Shown: positions 12,267 to 13,201 of the stretch, piece by piece
Numbering within the stretch: the stretch's first letter is position 1
Layout: every line of letters starts with the position of its first letter
NCBI GenBank assembly: GCA_003242645.1
Contig: QGVC01000067.1
Span: 1 to 13,201, forward strand
Length of the DNA: 13,201 nucleotides
Source of the DNA: Pseudomonadota bacterium
GTDB taxonomy: Bacteria; Pseudomonadota; Alphaproteobacteria; Rhizobiales; Hyphomicrobiaceae
Reading direction: 5' to 3'
Notes under the pieces: model-generated
What the model was told of the DNA's origin: nothing
Seen by the model: only the letters and a program-made list of their open reading frames with translations
Databases searched by the model: none
Made by a program: the position numbers and the translations under genes

Positions 12267-13201
12267 ATGCTGCAGCTTGCGGAAAATCTTAACCGGTTGG
12301 GCACGGAAACGGCGTTCGAGGTGCTTGCCCGCGCCGCAGAGCTGCAGCGACAGGGTCGCGACATCATCAACCTCGGCATCGGCCAGCCGGACTTCCAGAC
12401 ACCGCCGCACATCGTCGAGGCTGCCATCAAGGCGCTACGCGACGGCCACCACGGCTACACGCCGGCGCAAGGCATCCTGCCCCTCCGCGAGGCCGTCGCC
12501 GCGGACCTCAAGCGCCGTCACGGCGTCGAGGTCAACCCGGACAACATCGTCATCATGCCCGGCGGCAAGCCGACGATGTTCTTCTCCATTCTGATGTTCG
12601 GCGAGCCGGGATCGGAGATCATGTATCCCGATCCGGGCTTCCCCATTTACCGGTCCATGATCGAGTACACGGGCGCCAAGCCCGTGCCGATCGCTCTGAA
12701 GGAGGAGAACGGATTCGCCTTCAGCGCCGACGAGGTGCTGGCGCAGATCACGCCGCGGACGCGCCTCATCATCATCAACAGCCCAGGTAATCCGACGGGC
12801 GGCGCGGTTCCGGAGGAGGAGATCAGGCGCCTCGTCACGGGCCTTGAACGGCACCCGCACGTCGCGGTGCTGTCGGACGAAATCTATAGCCAGATCCTCT
12901 ACGACGGCCGCGAGCACGTGAGCTTTCTCAAGTTTCCCGAAATTCGCGACCGGCTCATTCTGCTCGACGGCTGGTCGAAAACCTACGCCATGACCGGCTG
13001 GCGGCTGGGCTTCAGCGTGTGGCCGACGCACCTCGTCGAGAAGGTCGTGCGGCTGTGCGTGAACTGCCATTCCTGCGTGAACGCGCCGACGCAATATGCC
13101 GGCATCGCCGCGCTCGAAGGGCCGCAGGACGACGTGCTCAAGATGGTTCGGGCCTTCGACGAGCGCCGCCGTGTCATCATTCCGATGCTCAACCAGCTCC
13201 C
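12267..13201 (+). CDS. Class I/II PLP-dependent aminotransferase, N-terminal part (runs off the right edge)
   Basis: This is a fold-type I aminotransferase, probably using aspartate, alanine or aromatic amino acids; the exact substrate cannot be read from the sequence. The visible 311 residues show the usual order of motifs. These are INLGIGQPDF (34-43), GYTPAQGILPLREAV (63-77), a phosphate-binding region MPGGKPTMFFS (97-107), the substrate/cofactor Asn in SPGNPTGG (172-179, Asn175), SDEIYS (203-208, Asp204 and Tyr207), the Schiff-base lysine in GWSKTYAMTGWRLG (Lys238), and Arg246 for cofactor phosphate or structure. Roughly 75-85 residues should lie beyond the edge. The ATG at 12267 has GGGGAG 5 nt upstream. 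The 110-bp gap before it contains the hairpin of the previous gene, so it probably has its own promoter, though none was recognised. The product is cytoplasmic. Confidence 0.93.
   Translation, partial: MLQLAENLNRLGTETAFEVLARAAELQRQGRDIINLGIGQPDFQTPPHIVEAAIKALRDGHHGYTPAQGILPLREAVAADLKRRHGVEVNPDNIVIMPGGKPTMFFSILMFGEPGSEIMYPDPGFPIYRSMIEYTGAKPVPIALKEENGFAFSADEVLAQITPRTRLIIINSPGNPTGGAVPEEEIRRLVTGLERHPHVAVLSDEIYSQILYDGREHVSFLKFPEIRDRLILLDGWSKTYAMTGWRLGFSVWPTHLVEKVVRLCVNCHSCVNAPTQYAGIAALEGPQDDVLKMVRAFDERRRVIIPMLNQL

Noticed and set aside
12435..13094. 219-codon minus-strand ORF antisense to the aminotransferase gene
   Set aside because: Shadow frame; the plus-strand frame has all catalytic motifs of a PLP aminotransferase.
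1..13201. Mobile element, prophage, defence island or CRISPR array
   Set aside because: No transposase, integrase, phage or defence-type protein, no terminal inverted repeats and no regularly spaced repeats were seen.

Overview
The window looks like chromosomal DNA of a flagellated alphaproteobacterium, most likely of the order Hyphomicrobiales (Rhizobiales). Three things support this: the gene order flhB-fliG-fliN-fliM-motA divergent from a DUF1217 gene and flgF, which I recognise from rhizobial flagellar loci; a ChpT-type histidine phosphotransferase; and a DUF1134 (EipA-type) envelope protein. The last two families are essentially alphaproteobacterial. The DNA is GC-rich and coding-dense. 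I see no mobile element, tRNA, rRNA, CRISPR array or phage gene.

Positions 1-5307 are flagellar. On the minus strand, motA, fliM, fliN, fliG and the first 86 codons of flhB form one tightly packed operon: 4-bp and 20-bp overlaps, then gaps of 13 and 11 bp. It encodes the stator subunit MotA, the switch/C-ring proteins FliM, FliN and FliG, and the export-gate protein FlhB, which runs off the left edge. Divergently, a DUF1217 gene and the rod gene flgF abut with no spacer. The flagellar locus ends after flgF, probably at a small hairpin terminator.

Positions 5538-8883 hold cell-wall, cell-cycle and metabolic genes. Two tandem rlpA-like genes (secreted double-psi beta-barrel septal-wall enzymes) lie on the minus strand, separated by two strong stem-loops. 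Upstream of them is chpT, the phosphotransferase of the CckA-ChpT-CtrA relay, which commonly controls flagellar and division genes in this class. cysQ (3'(2'),5'-bisphosphate nucleotidase) diverges from chpT behind a leader that can fold into a long hairpin.

Positions 8969-12156 hold three envelope-directed genes on the plus strand: an EipA/DUF1134 periplasmic protein with a Tyr/Pro-rich repetitive N-terminus, a 509-aa protein with one N-terminal membrane anchor and a very long coiled coil, and a 137-aa Pro-rich protein with a C-terminal membrane anchor. The last has an unusual leader: a 9-bp inverted repeat covers a strong ribosome-binding site that serves a 13-codon ORF overlapping the gene start. 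The window ends inside a class I PLP-dependent aminotransferase gene.

The best candidates for something undescribed are the cysQ leader structure, the SD-sequestering leader of the small tail-anchored protein, the paired hairpins between the rlpA genes, and the coiled-coil plus tail-anchored membrane protein pair. Fold energies, homology and expression were not computed.
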